A stretch of 30,025 nt of DNA from Propionibacteriaceae bacterium UBA7704 (GCA_002482525.1 DLGC01000023.1:1-30025), one strand, 5' to 3'. Shown: positions 7,977 to 15,724, counted from the stretch's first letter. Made by a program: numbers and translations. Notes: generated from the sequence alone by a model not told the origin.

Positions 7977-8727
7977 TCTCGCCCGTCGGCAATTGCGGCG
8001 GCGTGCTGCCCAGACCGGGACGCTCCAGCACTCGCGAGTCGGAGTCCGAGCTCGACAAAGCGCCACGTTTGACCGAGGTGGCATAGGCGTCGACATAGCT
8101 TTGGCCGGAGAGTTCTTGGATGGCGGCCATGACCTCATCGGTCACCCAGCGCAGCGCCTCACGGTCACCGACCAGCGCGGCATAGCCGGTGAAATCCCGC
8201 GGTTCGCCGATCACCACCCGGGGCCGACGCACCCACGGAATCCCGAACCACCCTTTGACGGTCTGGGTGTCGAAGACGGCCACCGGAATCACCGGAACAC
8301 CGGCGGCCAGCAGCATCCGGGCCACCCCGGTGTGCCCCTTGTACAGCCGGCCATCCGGGGAGCGGGTTCCCTCGGGATAGATGCCGACCACCCGTCCCTG
8401 CTCCAGGGCCTCCAAGACCGGCTCCAGACCGGCCAGACTGACGCGTCCCCCTGAGCGATCCAGCGGAACCTGCTTGATCGCCTTCATGAACCAGGCCACG
8501 ATCTTCGAGCCCAGGCCCCGGTTGCCTTGGAACAGTTCGGCCTTGGCCGGAAAGGTCACCTGGCGTCGGATGAGGGCCGGGGTGATGTAGGTATCGCCAG
8601 CGGCCAGATGGTTCGAGGCGAGGATCACGCCACCGGCGGCAGGGATGTTCTCCGCACCGACCACGGTCGCCCGGAAACCCCACCGCACCAGCGGAACAAA
8701 GATCAGATACTTGAAGAAGTTGTACAT
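7969..8727 (-). CDS. plsC: 1-acyl-sn-glycerol-3-phosphate acyltransferase (PlsC family)
   Basis: Membrane-associated acyltransferase of 252 residues for phosphatidic acid synthesis in phospholipid biogenesis. The N-terminus is hydrophobic (FFKYLIFVPLVRWGF). The catalytic NHxxxxD motif is NHLAAGD, with H40 and D45. The phosphate-binding motif is PEGTRS at 118-123. FPAKAELF at 59-66 is a typical middle block. The last 40 or so residues are polar, Ser-rich and unlikely to be catalytic. ATG 8727 has an AGAGGG ribosome site. The position upstream of the DAHP synthase resembles the Rv2182c-Rv2178c neighbourhood of M. tuberculosis. Only 5 bases separate it from aroG. Substrate chain length cannot be read. 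Confidence 0.92.
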   Translation of the reverse strand: MYNFFKYLIFVPLVRWGFRATVVGAENIPAAGGVILASNHLAAGDTYITPALIRRQVTFPAKAELFQGNRGLGSKIVAWFMKAIKQVPLDRSGGRVSLAGLEPVLEALEQGRVVGIYPEGTRSPDGRLYKGHTGVARMLLAAGVPVIPVAVFDTQTVKGWFGIPWVRRPRVVIGEPRDFTGYAALVGDREALRWVTDEVMAAIQELSGQSYVDAYATSVKRGALSSSDSDSRVLERPGLGSTPPQLPTGEIS

Positions 8728-8765
8728 TGCTGCGGCCCTCTGTGCACCGTGGTCCTTCGACAGCC

Positions 8766-8777
8766 TACGATTCTGCC
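8766..8777 (+). promoter_or_regulatory. Leaderless -10 element of the esterase gene
   Basis: TACGAT (8766-8771) lies six bases before ATG 8778 with no ribosome-binding site between. It supports ATG 8778 over the longer frame from 8727. Confidence 0.6.
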
Positions 8778-9551
8778 ATGCCGACTGCGAACGATACCCC
8801 CGTGCAGGTTCATCCCACCGCGGAGCCGTATTTCGGCGGCACCGGAAGGGTCGGTGTGCTGTTCTGTCACGGCTTCACCGGCTCGCCGTGGTCACTGCTG
8901 GAGTGGGCCAAGACCACCGAAGCCGCCGGCTATCGAGTGTCGCTCCCCCGCCTGCCGGGGCATGGCACGAACTGGCAGGAGATGAACCTCACCGGCTGGC
9001 AGGACTGGTACTGCACGGTGGAGCGCGCCTTCGACGAGTTGCGGGCCGAGTGCGACCAGGTGTTCATCGCCGGGTTGAGCATGGGTGGATCCCTGGCGCT
9101 TCGACTGGCCGAGAAGCGCGGCGACGAGGTTTCCGGCCTCATCCTGGTGAACCCGGCGGTGCTGTCCTACCTCAAGGACCAGATCGCGCCGTTCGCCCAA
9201 TACGTCATCGCGTCGGTGCCCGCGATCGGGTCCGATATCGCCGAACCGGGACGCGATGAGCATGCCTACCCCCGCACTCCGGTGAAGGCTGCAGCGTCGA
9301 TGATGAAGATGTGGATGGAAGTGCGCGCCTGCCTGGACCTGGTCGCCTGCCCGCTGCTGCTGTTCCGCTCTGCAGTCGATCATGTGGTGCCGGACTCCTC
9401 CAAGGACTTCATCCTCGCCCACGTCTCCAGCGAGGAGATCACCGAGCGAGTGCTACCGCGCAGCTTCCATGTGGCCACCATGGACTACGACCGAGAACAG
9501 ATCTTCACCGAATCGTTGGAGTTCTTGGCCAAGCACGCCATCGCCGACTGA
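8778..9551 (+). CDS. Alpha/beta hydrolase, carboxylesterase/monoacylglycerol-lipase-like
   Basis: Probably cytoplasmic hydrolase of 257 residues with no signal peptide. The oxyanion motif CHGFTGSPWSL is at 30-40 and the nucleophile elbow is GLSMGG with S101. The acid is D201 in SAVDHVVP and the catalytic histidine is H231 in RSFHVATMDYD. This arrangement matches the Est30-like carboxylesterase and bacterial monoacylglycerol lipase group, including the HG-FTG and SFH-AT-DYD pattern. It is divergent from plsC with 50 bases between starts, so a lipid-related role is plausible but not shown. It ends five bases before the convergent lipoprotein gene. ATG 8778 is chosen from the -10 spacing. Confidence 0.9.
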   Translation: MPTANDTPVQVHPTAEPYFGGTGRVGVLFCHGFTGSPWSLLEWAKTTEAAGYRVSLPRLPGHGTNWQEMNLTGWQDWYCTVERAFDELRAECDQVFIAGLSMGGSLALRLAEKRGDEVSGLILVNPAVLSYLKDQIAPFAQYVIASVPAIGSDIAEPGRDEHAYPRTPVKAAASMMKMWMEVRACLDLVACPLLLFRSAVDHVVPDSSKDFILAHVSSEEITERVLPRSFHVATMDYDREQIFTESLEFLAKHAIAD

Positions 9552-9556
9552 TCGGG

Positions 9557-10579
9557 TCAGCCGGCCCGGCGATTGAGTTCGGCCAGGTACCACCGGGTGG
9601 CATCGGCCACGTCGGCGTCACTGAGGTCTCCCGCGACGCCACGGGCGAAGAATGCCGCCGAAGCCCCGGCACCCAGCCTGGCGCGCACCTGATCGGCTGC
9701 CAGTTGGGCAAGCGCGTAGTCGGCCTGGCTCGCCAGCTGATCAGGCAATGCTGTGGGCACCCCCTGCTGGCGCAGAGAGCGGCGCACCAGGTCGGCATTG
9801 GCCGTCGCGGTGGCCGTATCACTGGCTGCGGCCACCGACTCAGCCATTCCTTCCACCACCCAGGACGCGCCGCTGCCGCAGGCCGAGTCGGTGGCGACGT
9901 GGACGGCCTCATGGGTGAGGGTGGCCTGCAACCAGCGTGGGCCCTGCGCGAACGATGCCGGATTGATCACGATCCGTGGCGTGCCTGCTGCGCACGTCGT
10001 GATTGCGGCGGTGTCGGAACCGTTGCCTCCGGTCATGGCGGTGAAATCAGTGCTGCTGGCCGGAATCAGCACGACCAGACCGCCGTCCCAGTCGGTGTCC
10101 GCGGGCAGCACCCCGGATGCGGCCACCGTGGCGGCGGCACGATCCAGTCGGGCGGCCCAGTCCCGTTGCTGTGCCGCAGTCAGACCGATCGAGAGGACAG
10201 TGCCTCTCGTGGCCGGGGTAAGCGTCACAGACCCGAGCGTCCACAGGGGGCGCTGCTGCTGACCACCGACGGCTTCGATGCGGCCATCCTCACTGAGCTG
10301 GAGCTCGACGCCCTCCGAGGCCGACCGTCGGTCTCCGGGGTAGGTGGTGTGCACGGTCAGCGTCTGGTCGCCAGCGAATCGGGCGTCGGCCTCCTGCAGG
10401 CCGGAGTACCACGCCGACGCAGCGCTGGGGTTGGTGAACTGCTGGGCAAAGGCGGCTTCACCGTCGGCCAGTGAGTTCTGCAGCCGTGCGGCCAGCGTCG
10501 ATTGCGGTGGCGCAGTAAGCGCACAGCCGGTGAGCAGAAGGGCGGTGAGAATCCCGCCAAGAATTCGTGGAGCGATCAG
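9557..10579 (-). CDS. Lipoprotein with HExxH metallopeptidase-like motif
   Basis: The frame is open upstream of the first GTG (10354). The translated extension encodes a lipoprotein signal: a short basic n-region, a GGILTALLL core and the lipobox LLTGC, with the cysteine at residue 19 if translation starts at CTG 10579. No ATG, GTG or TTG lies in frame before that signal. The likely start is CTG, overlapping the NlpC gene's TGA as CTGA; an ATT at 10564 is the other candidate. The mature part has HEAVH (about 223-227) followed 16 residues later by EGMAES, a gluzincin-like layout as in peptidase-MA-type proteins. It could be a lipid-anchored zinc peptidase or an inactive relative. The frame runs directly on from the NlpC/P60 gene, which suggests a joint envelope role. 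Starting at 10354 would remove the lipobox. Confidence 0.75.
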   Translation of the reverse strand: MIAPRILGGILTALLLTGCALTAPPQSTLAARLQNSLADGEAAFAQQFTNPSAASAWYSGLQEADARFAGDQTLTVHTTYPGDRRSASEGVELQLSEDGRIEAVGGQQQRPLWTLGSVTLTPATRGTVLSIGLTAAQQRDWAARLDRAAATVAASGVLPADTDWDGGLVVLIPASSTDFTAMTGGNGSDTAAITTCAAGTPRIVINPASFAQGPRWLQATLTHEAVHVATDSACGSGASWVVEGMAESVAAASDTATATANADLVRRSLRQQGVPTALPDQLASQADYALAQLAADQVRARLGAGASAAFFARGVAGDLSDADVADATRWYLAELNRRAG

Positions 10580-11613
10580 CCGATGATACGTCGGGCCGAC
10601 GCCATCGGGGAGTAGCCGTCGAGGCTGTTGACCTGGATGCCATACCGGGGCTGACGGGCGTGCACGATCTTGCCGCCTCCGATGTACATCGCGACGTGGT
10701 AGATGCTGCCGCCGTGAGCGAAGAAGACCAGGTCACCGGGCTTCAGGTTTGCCCGTGATACCGGACGGCCCCGCCCGGCCTGCGCCGCCGAGGAGTGCGG
10801 CAGTGAGATGCCGATCCGTCCGTAGGCGGCCAGCATCAGACCCGAGCAGTCGAAGGAGTTCGGACCCGAGGCGCCCCACACATAGCTGGCCTTGCCGACC
10901 TTGGACAGCGCGTAGGCGATGGCCTTCTGCAATCGGGCATCAGCATTGGCGTAGTCACCGGGGTCGGGCTTGTCGGCCGATCCGTCCTTGGCCTTGCCGT
11001 CGTTGCCGTCCACCTGCTGCTGCTCGGTGGGATCCAGCGAGTCGTAGAGCGCTTGAGCTTCGGCGACCTTGGCGTCGGCCTTGTCCTTCAGCTCGGAGAG
11101 TTGCTTCTCCTGATCGACCAGCGCGGCGAGATCGGCCTGCGCGGCCCGCTTCATGTCCGCAAGATTGGCCTGTTCGGTCTGCTGCTCAGAGAGCAGCTTG
11201 CTCATGGTGTCGTCCACCTTGCTGGCGGTGGACAGCCGATCCAGCAGTTGATCGGGATCATCGGAGGTGAAGATCTGGAGGGTGGTGTCAAGGTCGCGGC
11301 TGCGGAACTGCGCCAGCGCGATGGACTGGGCGTCCGCGCTCAGCTGGTCGACCTTCTTCTGCTGAATCGCGATATCGGCGTTGAGCACCTTGAGTTCGGC
11401 TTTGCCCTTGTCGAGCGCGTCGGAGATGGTGTTGTAGTCCTCACCAATCTGGCCGGCTTCAGCCTGAAGATCTTCGACACGCTGCTTGGCCGACTTGACG
11501 GTGCTCGGCGTGGGGGTGGGTTCGGCGCTGGCCGGAATGGTGGGGCCTGCGAAGATCGTCAGGCTCACCGCTATGGCTGCGCCTAGGGCGATCCGCCCGA
11601 TCCTCAACGTCAT
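10576..11613 (-). CDS. Secreted NlpC/P60 peptidoglycan endopeptidase with coiled coil
   Basis: Secreted cell-wall hydrolase of 345 residues, cutting peptide stems in peptidoglycan. A signal peptide (core IALGAAIAVSLTIFAG, cleavage near ASA-E at 30) precedes a long coiled coil (about 38-190) rich in Q, K, E, L and A. A Gly/Asp/Lys linker at 200-222 leads to a C-terminal NlpC/P60 domain (about 226-345). Catalytic C256 lies in FDCSGLM, H306 in YHVAMYIG, and the third polar residue is H318 in VHARQP. The layout matches RipA-like proteins and M. tuberculosis Rv2190c; the coiled coil usually restrains or targets the hydrolase. ATG 11613 has a GAGGGG ribosome site and a promoter with -35 TTGCAC and -10 TAAGGT. 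The stop overlaps the downstream lipoprotein's probable start. Confidence 0.94.
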   Translation of the reverse strand: MTLRIGRIALGAAIAVSLTIFAGPTIPASAEPTPTPSTVKSAKQRVEDLQAEAGQIGEDYNTISDALDKGKAELKVLNADIAIQQKKVDQLSADAQSIALAQFRSRDLDTTLQIFTSDDPDQLLDRLSTASKVDDTMSKLLSEQQTEQANLADMKRAAQADLAALVDQEKQLSELKDKADAKVAEAQALYDSLDPTEQQQVDGNDGKAKDGSADKPDPGDYANADARLQKAIAYALSKVGKASYVWGASGPNSFDCSGLMLAAYGRIGISLPHSSAAQAGRGRPVSRANLKPGDLVFFAHGGSIYHVAMYIGGGKIVHARQPRYGIQVNSLDGYSPMASARRIIG

Positions 11614-11625
11614 TCAGAACCCCTC

Positions 11626-11638
11626 AGTCCTCAGGACT
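11626..11638. promoter_or_regulatory. Palindrome in the nlpC/p60 leader
   Basis: AGTCCT-C-AGGACT is a perfect 6-bp inverted repeat between the -10 box and the ribosome site of the NlpC/P60 gene. It could be a repressor site or a small hairpin near the ribosome site. Confidence 0.45.
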
Positions 11639-11666
11639 TACTGCCCCCTGAAACGAAACTGAGAAA

Positions 11667-11695
11667 ACCTTAAGCGACGGGCCAGGGATGTGCAA
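11667..11695 (-). promoter_or_regulatory. Promoter of the NlpC/P60 gene
   Basis: On the minus strand TTGCAC (11695-11690), a 17-base spacer and TAAGGT (11672-11667) form the best sigma-70-like promoter in the window. The predicted start of transcription gives a leader of about 45 bases carrying a ribosome site. Confidence 0.65.
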
Positions 11696-11758
11696 CTCCT
11701 CCGCTGGGCCATTTCTCAGGATTCGATCGCGCCCGCCGAGGTTGGAGCGGGCCGGACC

Positions 11759-11947
11759 TCACTGCCCCGACACCAGTCGCAGCGGCGGCACCAGCCCGGA
11801 ATCGGCCATCGCCGCCAAGGCGGCCTGCTCCTGCTCGTCCAGGTCGATCTCATCGGGCATCGGCCCAAGCAGGACAGAGATGACGCACTCCGCACAGGCC
11901 TCACCGCGCGCCTGGCAGGTGCCACAGTCGACATGCAAGATGTTCAT
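11759..11947 (-). CDS. Small conserved actinobacterial CxxC protein
   Basis: A 62-residue cytoplasmic protein. It has four cysteines in DCGTCQARGEACAEC (residues 7-21), spaced C-x2-C-x6-C-x2-C, which suggests a zinc site or redox role. After a hydrophobic VISVLLG stretch come an acidic helix (DEIDLDEQEQ) and the ending GLVPPLRLVSGQ. I recall the same layout, CxxC pairs then VTVLLG then LVPPLRL, in small conserved proteins beside NlpC/P60 genes in other actinobacteria. Function is unknown. It lies upstream of the NlpC/P60 gene on the same strand with a 145-base gap holding that gene's promoter. No strong ribosome site is visible. The small size and conserved composition make it a real gene rather than a shadow. 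Confidence 0.8.
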   Translation of the reverse strand: MNILHVDCGTCQARGEACAECVISVLLGPMPDEIDLDEQEQAALAAMADSGLVPPLRLVSGQ

Positions 11948-12021
11948 AGCTCAATCATCGCCGCCACCTCTGACACTCCCTCGGCCAGCGAAATCGAGCC
12001 AGTCCTCGGCCCGCAGCCACT

Positions 12022-12033
12022 TAGGCTGCCACC
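12022..12033 (+). promoter_or_regulatory. Leaderless -10 element of the 364-residue lipoprotein gene
   Basis: TAGGCT (12022-12027) is six bases before ATG 12034, with no Shine-Dalgarno sequence between. Confidence 0.6.
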
Positions 12034-13128
12034 ATGAGGCATGTCCTGCTGGTCCTGCTGATTGCAGCGTCCTTGAGCGGCTGCGCCGCCGAGGTGCCGA
12101 CGTGGCGCGCCGTGGACTTGGACGGCCTGTCGCCGTCGACGGTGACAGGCCTCGATGACAGCCTGCTGGTGGCCGGCGAACGCAACAGTGCCCCGGCATT
12201 GGACCGGATCAGCTCCGACGGTGACCGGGAGAACTTCCGCCTCATCCCCCACGAGCCCTATGCCCGCACGGCCAGCCTGCACTCCGCAGCCGTCCTCGGG
12301 GACCAACTCACCGCCCTCGGCGTCCAAACCGGTGGAGCCCACGGCAATCCCCGTTGGACGGTGTGGCAGGGAACCCTCGCCGCCGCGGAACTCACCAACC
12401 ACCCGCAGTCATTCTTCACTTTCGGCGGCCATGACGCCGGCCCGCTGCTGGGTGTGGCATCACTGGCTGATCAGCCCGTCATCGTTGGCAGCCGCACCAC
12501 CTCCACCGGGAGTCGGCTGGTCATCTATACCGTCCAGGGCACGACCTGGTCGGCGCCGACGGCCTCACCCGAGGTGGTGTCCTCCAACCCGACTCGGGAA
12601 CTCGGTTTCAGCGCCGTTGCCAATGCCGGGGCGCTGTTGGTGATCGCCGGCGACGACCTCTCCCTGCATGACGGGTTGCAGCAGCGTCCCGTGATCTGGG
12701 TCGGGACCGACACCCAGCACTGGACCGAAATCTCCTTGCCCGAACCGGCTCAGGGCACCGGGCTCGCCCTGGCAACCGGTGTGGCCTGCACGGGCGCGCA
12801 CTGCTGGGTCGTCGGGTGGGTCCATGGCACCGCGACCGCCTGGCAGGTGACGTTCACCGCCGATGCGCAGGCCACCGTCTCCGCACCCATCACTCTGGCC
12901 GGAGAAGCCAGCAACGACACGAGCCCGTCGGCATTGGTGGCGCTGAGCGATGGGCGTCCGGTGGTTGCGGTCAACGCGGCCCAGCCCGGCATCAGCTACG
13001 GCTGCCGCGATGGAAGTTGGCGGAACTGGAACACTCCCGGTGAGATATCGGCCCTCGCCACCACCTCGAACCGAGTAGCGATCATCAGCGCCACCCAGCT
13101 CTGGGAGGCCGCCATCCCGAACTGCTGA
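12034..13128 (+). CDS. Putative lipoprotein, function unknown
   Basis: 364 residues with a clear lipoprotein signal: the n-region MRH, a hydrophobic core VLLVLLIAAS and lipobox LSGC with C17. The mature part has few charges in long runs. It is rich in Gly, Thr, Ser and Trp, and short stretches such as PRWTVWQGTL, QPVIVGSRT, HCWVVGWV and RVAIISATQLWEA suggest repeated beta strands, possibly a propeller. A cysteine pair (ACTGAHC) lies near residues 252-257. I do not recognise a named family. It is divergent from the 62-residue CxxC gene and followed after 27 bases by the DEDDh nuclease gene. Outside the membrane, a binding or structural role is more likely than catalysis, but that is inference. 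Confidence 0.82.
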   Translation: MRHVLLVLLIAASLSGCAAEVPTWRAVDLDGLSPSTVTGLDDSLLVAGERNSAPALDRISSDGDRENFRLIPHEPYARTASLHSAAVLGDQLTALGVQTGGAHGNPRWTVWQGTLAAAELTNHPQSFFTFGGHDAGPLLGVASLADQPVIVGSRTTSTGSRLVIYTVQGTTWSAPTASPEVVSSNPTRELGFSAVANAGALLVIAGDDLSLHDGLQQRPVIWVGTDTQHWTEISLPEPAQGTGLALATGVACTGAHCWVVGWVHGTATAWQVTFTADAQATVSAPITLAGEASNDTSPSALVALSDGRPVVAVNAAQPGISYGCRDGSWRNWNTPGEISALATTSNRVAIISATQLWEAAIPNC

Positions 13129-13151
13129 GAGGCACTGTCTCAGCCAGCGGC

Positions 13152-13164
13152 TAGGTTGATCGAC
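13152..13164 (+). promoter_or_regulatory. Leaderless -10 element of the DEDDh/GIY-YIG nuclease gene
   Basis: TAGGTT (13152-13157) lies seven bases before GTG 13165. The alternative TTG at 13156 falls inside the box, so GTG 13165 is preferred. Confidence 0.55.
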
Positions 13165-14883
13165 GTGAGCAGCCCCATCCTGCAACCCCGACTGACCGAC
13201 CTGGGTGAGCCACTGAATGCCGTCACCTTTTGTGTGGTCGATCTGGAGACCACCGGCGGCGGCCCGGAGGACACCATCACCGAGATCGGGGCGGTGAAGG
13301 TGCGCGGCGGCGAGGTAGTGGGCGAGTTTCAAACCCTGGTGAACCCGCAGGTACACATTCCCGCGATGATCGCCGTCCTGACTGGCATCACCGATCAGCT
13401 CGTCGCCACAGCTCCCACGCTGTCTCAGGTCCTGCCCAGCTTCGTGGAGTTCTCGGCCGGCTGCGTGCTGGTCGCCCACAATGCCCGATTCGATGTCGGC
13501 TTTCTCAAGCGGGCTTGTGCCCAGCTGGACTATCCCTGGCCCGATCCCGAAGTGATCGACACCGTGGCATTGGCCCGGCAGTCTTTGCTGCGCAATGAGG
13601 TGCCGAATGTGAAACTCGGCACGCTGGCCGCCTACTTCCACACCGCGGTCACGCCCAACCACCGCGCTCTGGATGATGCCCGCGCCACCGTCGACGTCCT
13701 GCACGCACTGCTGGAGCGGGTCGGCAACCTCGGGGTCGACACGCTGCCGGATCTGACGGAATTCCTACACCGCGTCTCCCCGCAGCGCCGAGCCAAGCGC
13801 ACTCTCGCCAAGGACGTGCCTTCCGCGCCCGGGGTCTACCAGTTCGTCGCCGACCTGGTCGCCGCCGACGGAACCCGGCGACACCAAGTGCTCTACGTCG
13901 GCACCAGCCGCAATCTGCGCAAACGAGTGGCCAGCTACTTCACCGCATCCGAGACCCGGCCCCGCATGGACGAGATGGTGCGAATCGCCACAAAGGTCGA
14001 GACCACCGTCTGCCGCACTCCGCTGGAGGCCGAAGTCCTGGAGTTGCGGCTGATCGCAGCCCACTCCCCGCGCTACAACCGACGCTCGAAGTTCCCCGAA
14101 CGCCAGCAGTGGCTGAAGCTGACCACCGAGGCCTACCCCCGGTTGTCGATCGTGCGCAGCGTCGGTGACGACGGCGCCCACTACCTGGGCCCGTTCCGAC
14201 GCCGGGCGTCCGCCGAAGAAGTGCAACTCGCGTTGTACAACACCTTCACGCTGCGCCAGTGCACGACTCGGCTCTCAGCGAAGAAGCCGTCACCGGCGTG
14301 CGTCCTGGCAGACATGGGACGCTGCGCCGCGCCATGCCAGCTGACCGTCAGCACCGACCAATACGAGGTGATCGTGGCAGGCGTGCGCGCCGTCCTTGCC
14401 GGAGAGCTACCGGCCGTCGTGGAATCCGTCCGCCGCCAATTGCGCAGTCTGATCGACGCCGAACGCTACGAGGAAGCCGGTGTGCTGACTGCCCGTGTGG
14501 AGGAACTCAGCCGAGCGCTGCTGCGCCACCATCGCCTGTCAGCATTGGCCTCCTGTGCTCAGATCGTGGCAGCGCTCCCGGTCGATGGGAACTGGGAGAT
14601 TCACGTCATTCGTTATGGACGCCTCGTTGCGTCCGCCCTCGCCCTACCCGGGGATTCACCGCTGAGTGTCGCCGAAGCCGCAGTCGCTTCGGCGGAATGG
14701 GTTGCCGCACCGATCCCGCCACAACCCGCCGCGCTGATCGAGGAATCCGAGCGGATAGCTGATTGGCTGGAGCAGCCCGGGGTCCGCTTGATCGAGATCG
14801 ACGGACAGTGGAGTTGGCCGCTGGGTTGCGGACCGCAGGCCTCGGTCCAACTGCGTCAACCGGGGATTAGGATCACTCCATGA
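13165..14883 (+). CDS. DEDDh exonuclease fused to UvrC-like GIY-YIG nuclease
   Basis: Cytoplasmic DNA-repair-type protein of 572 residues. Residues 15-180 are a DNA polymerase III epsilon-like 3'-5' exonuclease, with D26 and E28 in VVDLETTG, D110 in HNARFD, and H166/D171 in NHRALDDA. Residues 217-310 are a GIY-YIG domain as in UvrC and Cho, with GVYQF at 223-227, YVGTSRNLRKR from 244, and the acidic EAEVLEL near 288-294. A UvrC-like cysteine set follows at about 366, 379, 387 and 391 (LRQC, PAC, GRCAAPC), then a UVR-like helix YEEAGVLTARVEEL near 435-448. The UvrC C-terminal RNase H-like nuclease and helix-hairpin-helix domains are absent. M. tuberculosis Rv2191 has the same architecture. A role in excision repair or damage processing is likely but not fixed. 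The stop overlaps the next start by four bases. Confidence 0.93.
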   Translation: MSSPILQPRLTDLGEPLNAVTFCVVDLETTGGGPEDTITEIGAVKVRGGEVVGEFQTLVNPQVHIPAMIAVLTGITDQLVATAPTLSQVLPSFVEFSAGCVLVAHNARFDVGFLKRACAQLDYPWPDPEVIDTVALARQSLLRNEVPNVKLGTLAAYFHTAVTPNHRALDDARATVDVLHALLERVGNLGVDTLPDLTEFLHRVSPQRRAKRTLAKDVPSAPGVYQFVADLVAADGTRRHQVLYVGTSRNLRKRVASYFTASETRPRMDEMVRIATKVETTVCRTPLEAEVLELRLIAAHSPRYNRRSKFPERQQWLKLTTEAYPRLSIVRSVGDDGAHYLGPFRRRASAEEVQLALYNTFTLRQCTTRLSAKKPSPACVLADMGRCAAPCQLTVSTDQYEVIVAGVRAVLAGELPAVVESVRRQLRSLIDAERYEEAGVLTARVEELSRALLRHHRLSALASCAQIVAALPVDGNWEIHVIRYGRLVASALALPGDSPLSVAEAAVASAEWVAAPIPPQPAALIEESERIADWLEQPGVRLIEIDGQWSWPLGCGPQASVQLRQPGIRITP

Positions 14884-15155
14884 TCACCGCGATTGTGTTC
14901 GTTAACGCCAATGTCGACTCGATCCCCGAGGTCGCCCAGCACCTGGCTGACATCGACGGGGTCTCCGAGGTCTATTCGGTCACCGGCACCATCGACCTGA
15001 TCGCACTCGTGCGGGTGCGCACGATCGATGAGGTGGCCGCCGTGGTGACCGAGAAGATCAACAAGGTGGCCGGCGTTCTGGAAACCGAGACTCACGTCGC
15101 CTTCCGCGCCTATTCCACCCACGACCTCGAGGCCGCATTCGCAATCGGAAGTTGA
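14880..15155 (+). CDS. Stand-alone Lrp/AsnC ligand-binding (RAM) domain protein
   Basis: 91 residues that match only the C-terminal effector domain of Lrp/AsnC regulators. It begins ITAIVFVNANVDSIPEVAQ, has GVSEVYSVTGTIDLIALVRV in the middle and ends with a beta strand and short helix. There is no helix-turn-helix. Such proteins form ring-like oligomers and may bind amino acids. The ATG overlaps the nuclease stop as ATGA, so the two are translationally coupled, although a functional tie to DNA repair is not obvious. Similar short RAM proteins are common in actinobacteria. It is followed by a strong hairpin shared with the convergent cyclophilin gene. Confidence 0.9.
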   Translation: MITAIVFVNANVDSIPEVAQHLADIDGVSEVYSVTGTIDLIALVRVRTIDEVAAVVTEKINKVAGVLETETHVAFRAYSTHDLEAAFAIGS

Positions 15156-15160
15156 TGTGT

Positions 15161-15194
15161 TGGCCACCCACCCCGCCCGGGGAGCGGGTGGCCA
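15161..15194. terminator. Bidirectional hairpin between convergent genes
   Basis: TGGCCACCC (15161-15169) pairs with GGGTGGCCA (15186-15194). An inner CCCC/GGGG stem sits in the loop, and flanking GTGT/ACAC bases extend it with a small bulge. There is no long T-run. It sits between the convergent RAM-domain and cyclophilin genes and is best read as a shared terminator. Confidence 0.65.
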
Positions 15195-15205
15195 CAACAC
15201 CACAA

Positions 15206-15724
15206 TCAGCCTTCGGTGATCTCCACGCTGGTGATCACGACCGCTTCAACCGGACGATCGGCGGCACCGGTCTTGACCAGACCGATCTCGTCGACGACGG
15301 CCATCGAGGCGTCATCGGCGACTTCACCGAAGATGGTGTGCTTGCGATCCAGCCACCGGGTGGGTGCCAGTGTGATGAAGAACTGTGAGCCATTGGTGCC
15401 CGGGCCGGCATTGGCCATGGCCAGCAGATAGGGGCGGTTGAAGTGCAGGTCGGGATGGAACTCGTCGCCGAATTGGTAGCCCGGGCCGCCAGTGCCGGTG
15501 CCCAGCGGACAGCCGCCCTGAATCATGAAGCCGTCAATGACGCGGTGGAAGGTCAGGCCGTCATAGAACTGGCCGGTGGTCGCCTGCCCGGTACGGGGGT
15601 CACGGTATTCCTGGGTGCCGGTTGCCAACCCGACGAAATTGGCCACGGTCTTCGGGGCCTGATCGGGGTACAGCGTGATCACGATGTCACCGTGGTTGGT
15701 ATGCAATGTGGCGGTTTGGGCCAT
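15206..15724 (-). CDS. ppiA: Cyclophilin-type peptidyl-prolyl cis-trans isomerase
   Basis: Cytoplasmic protein-folding enzyme of 172 residues without a signal peptide. It has all core cyclophilin blocks: FHRVIDGFMIQGG at 59-71 with catalytic R61, GPGTNGSQFFI at 107-117, and WLDRKHTIFGEV at 124-135. The frame is open far upstream to 16720, but ATG 15724 is the real start because it follows an AAAGGA ribosome site and gives the normal family length. The upstream stretch is antisense to the sunset-domain gene. It converges on the RAM-domain gene and is divergent from the sunset-domain gene. Confidence 0.95.
   Translation of the reverse strand: MAQTATLHTNHGDIVITLYPDQAPKTVANFVGLATGTQEYRDPRTGQATTGQFYDGLTFHRVIDGFMIQGGCPLGTGTGGPGYQFGDEFHPDLHFNRPYLLAMANAGPGTNGSQFFITLAPTRWLDRKHTIFGEVADDASMAVVDEIGLVKTGAADRPVEAVVITSVEITEG

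Noticed and set aside
11614..11758. Cyclic-di-AMP (ydaO-type) riboswitch before the NlpC/P60 gene
   Set aside because: Such switches often precede wall hydrolases in actinobacteria, but the leader after the predicted promoter is only about 45 bases, too short.
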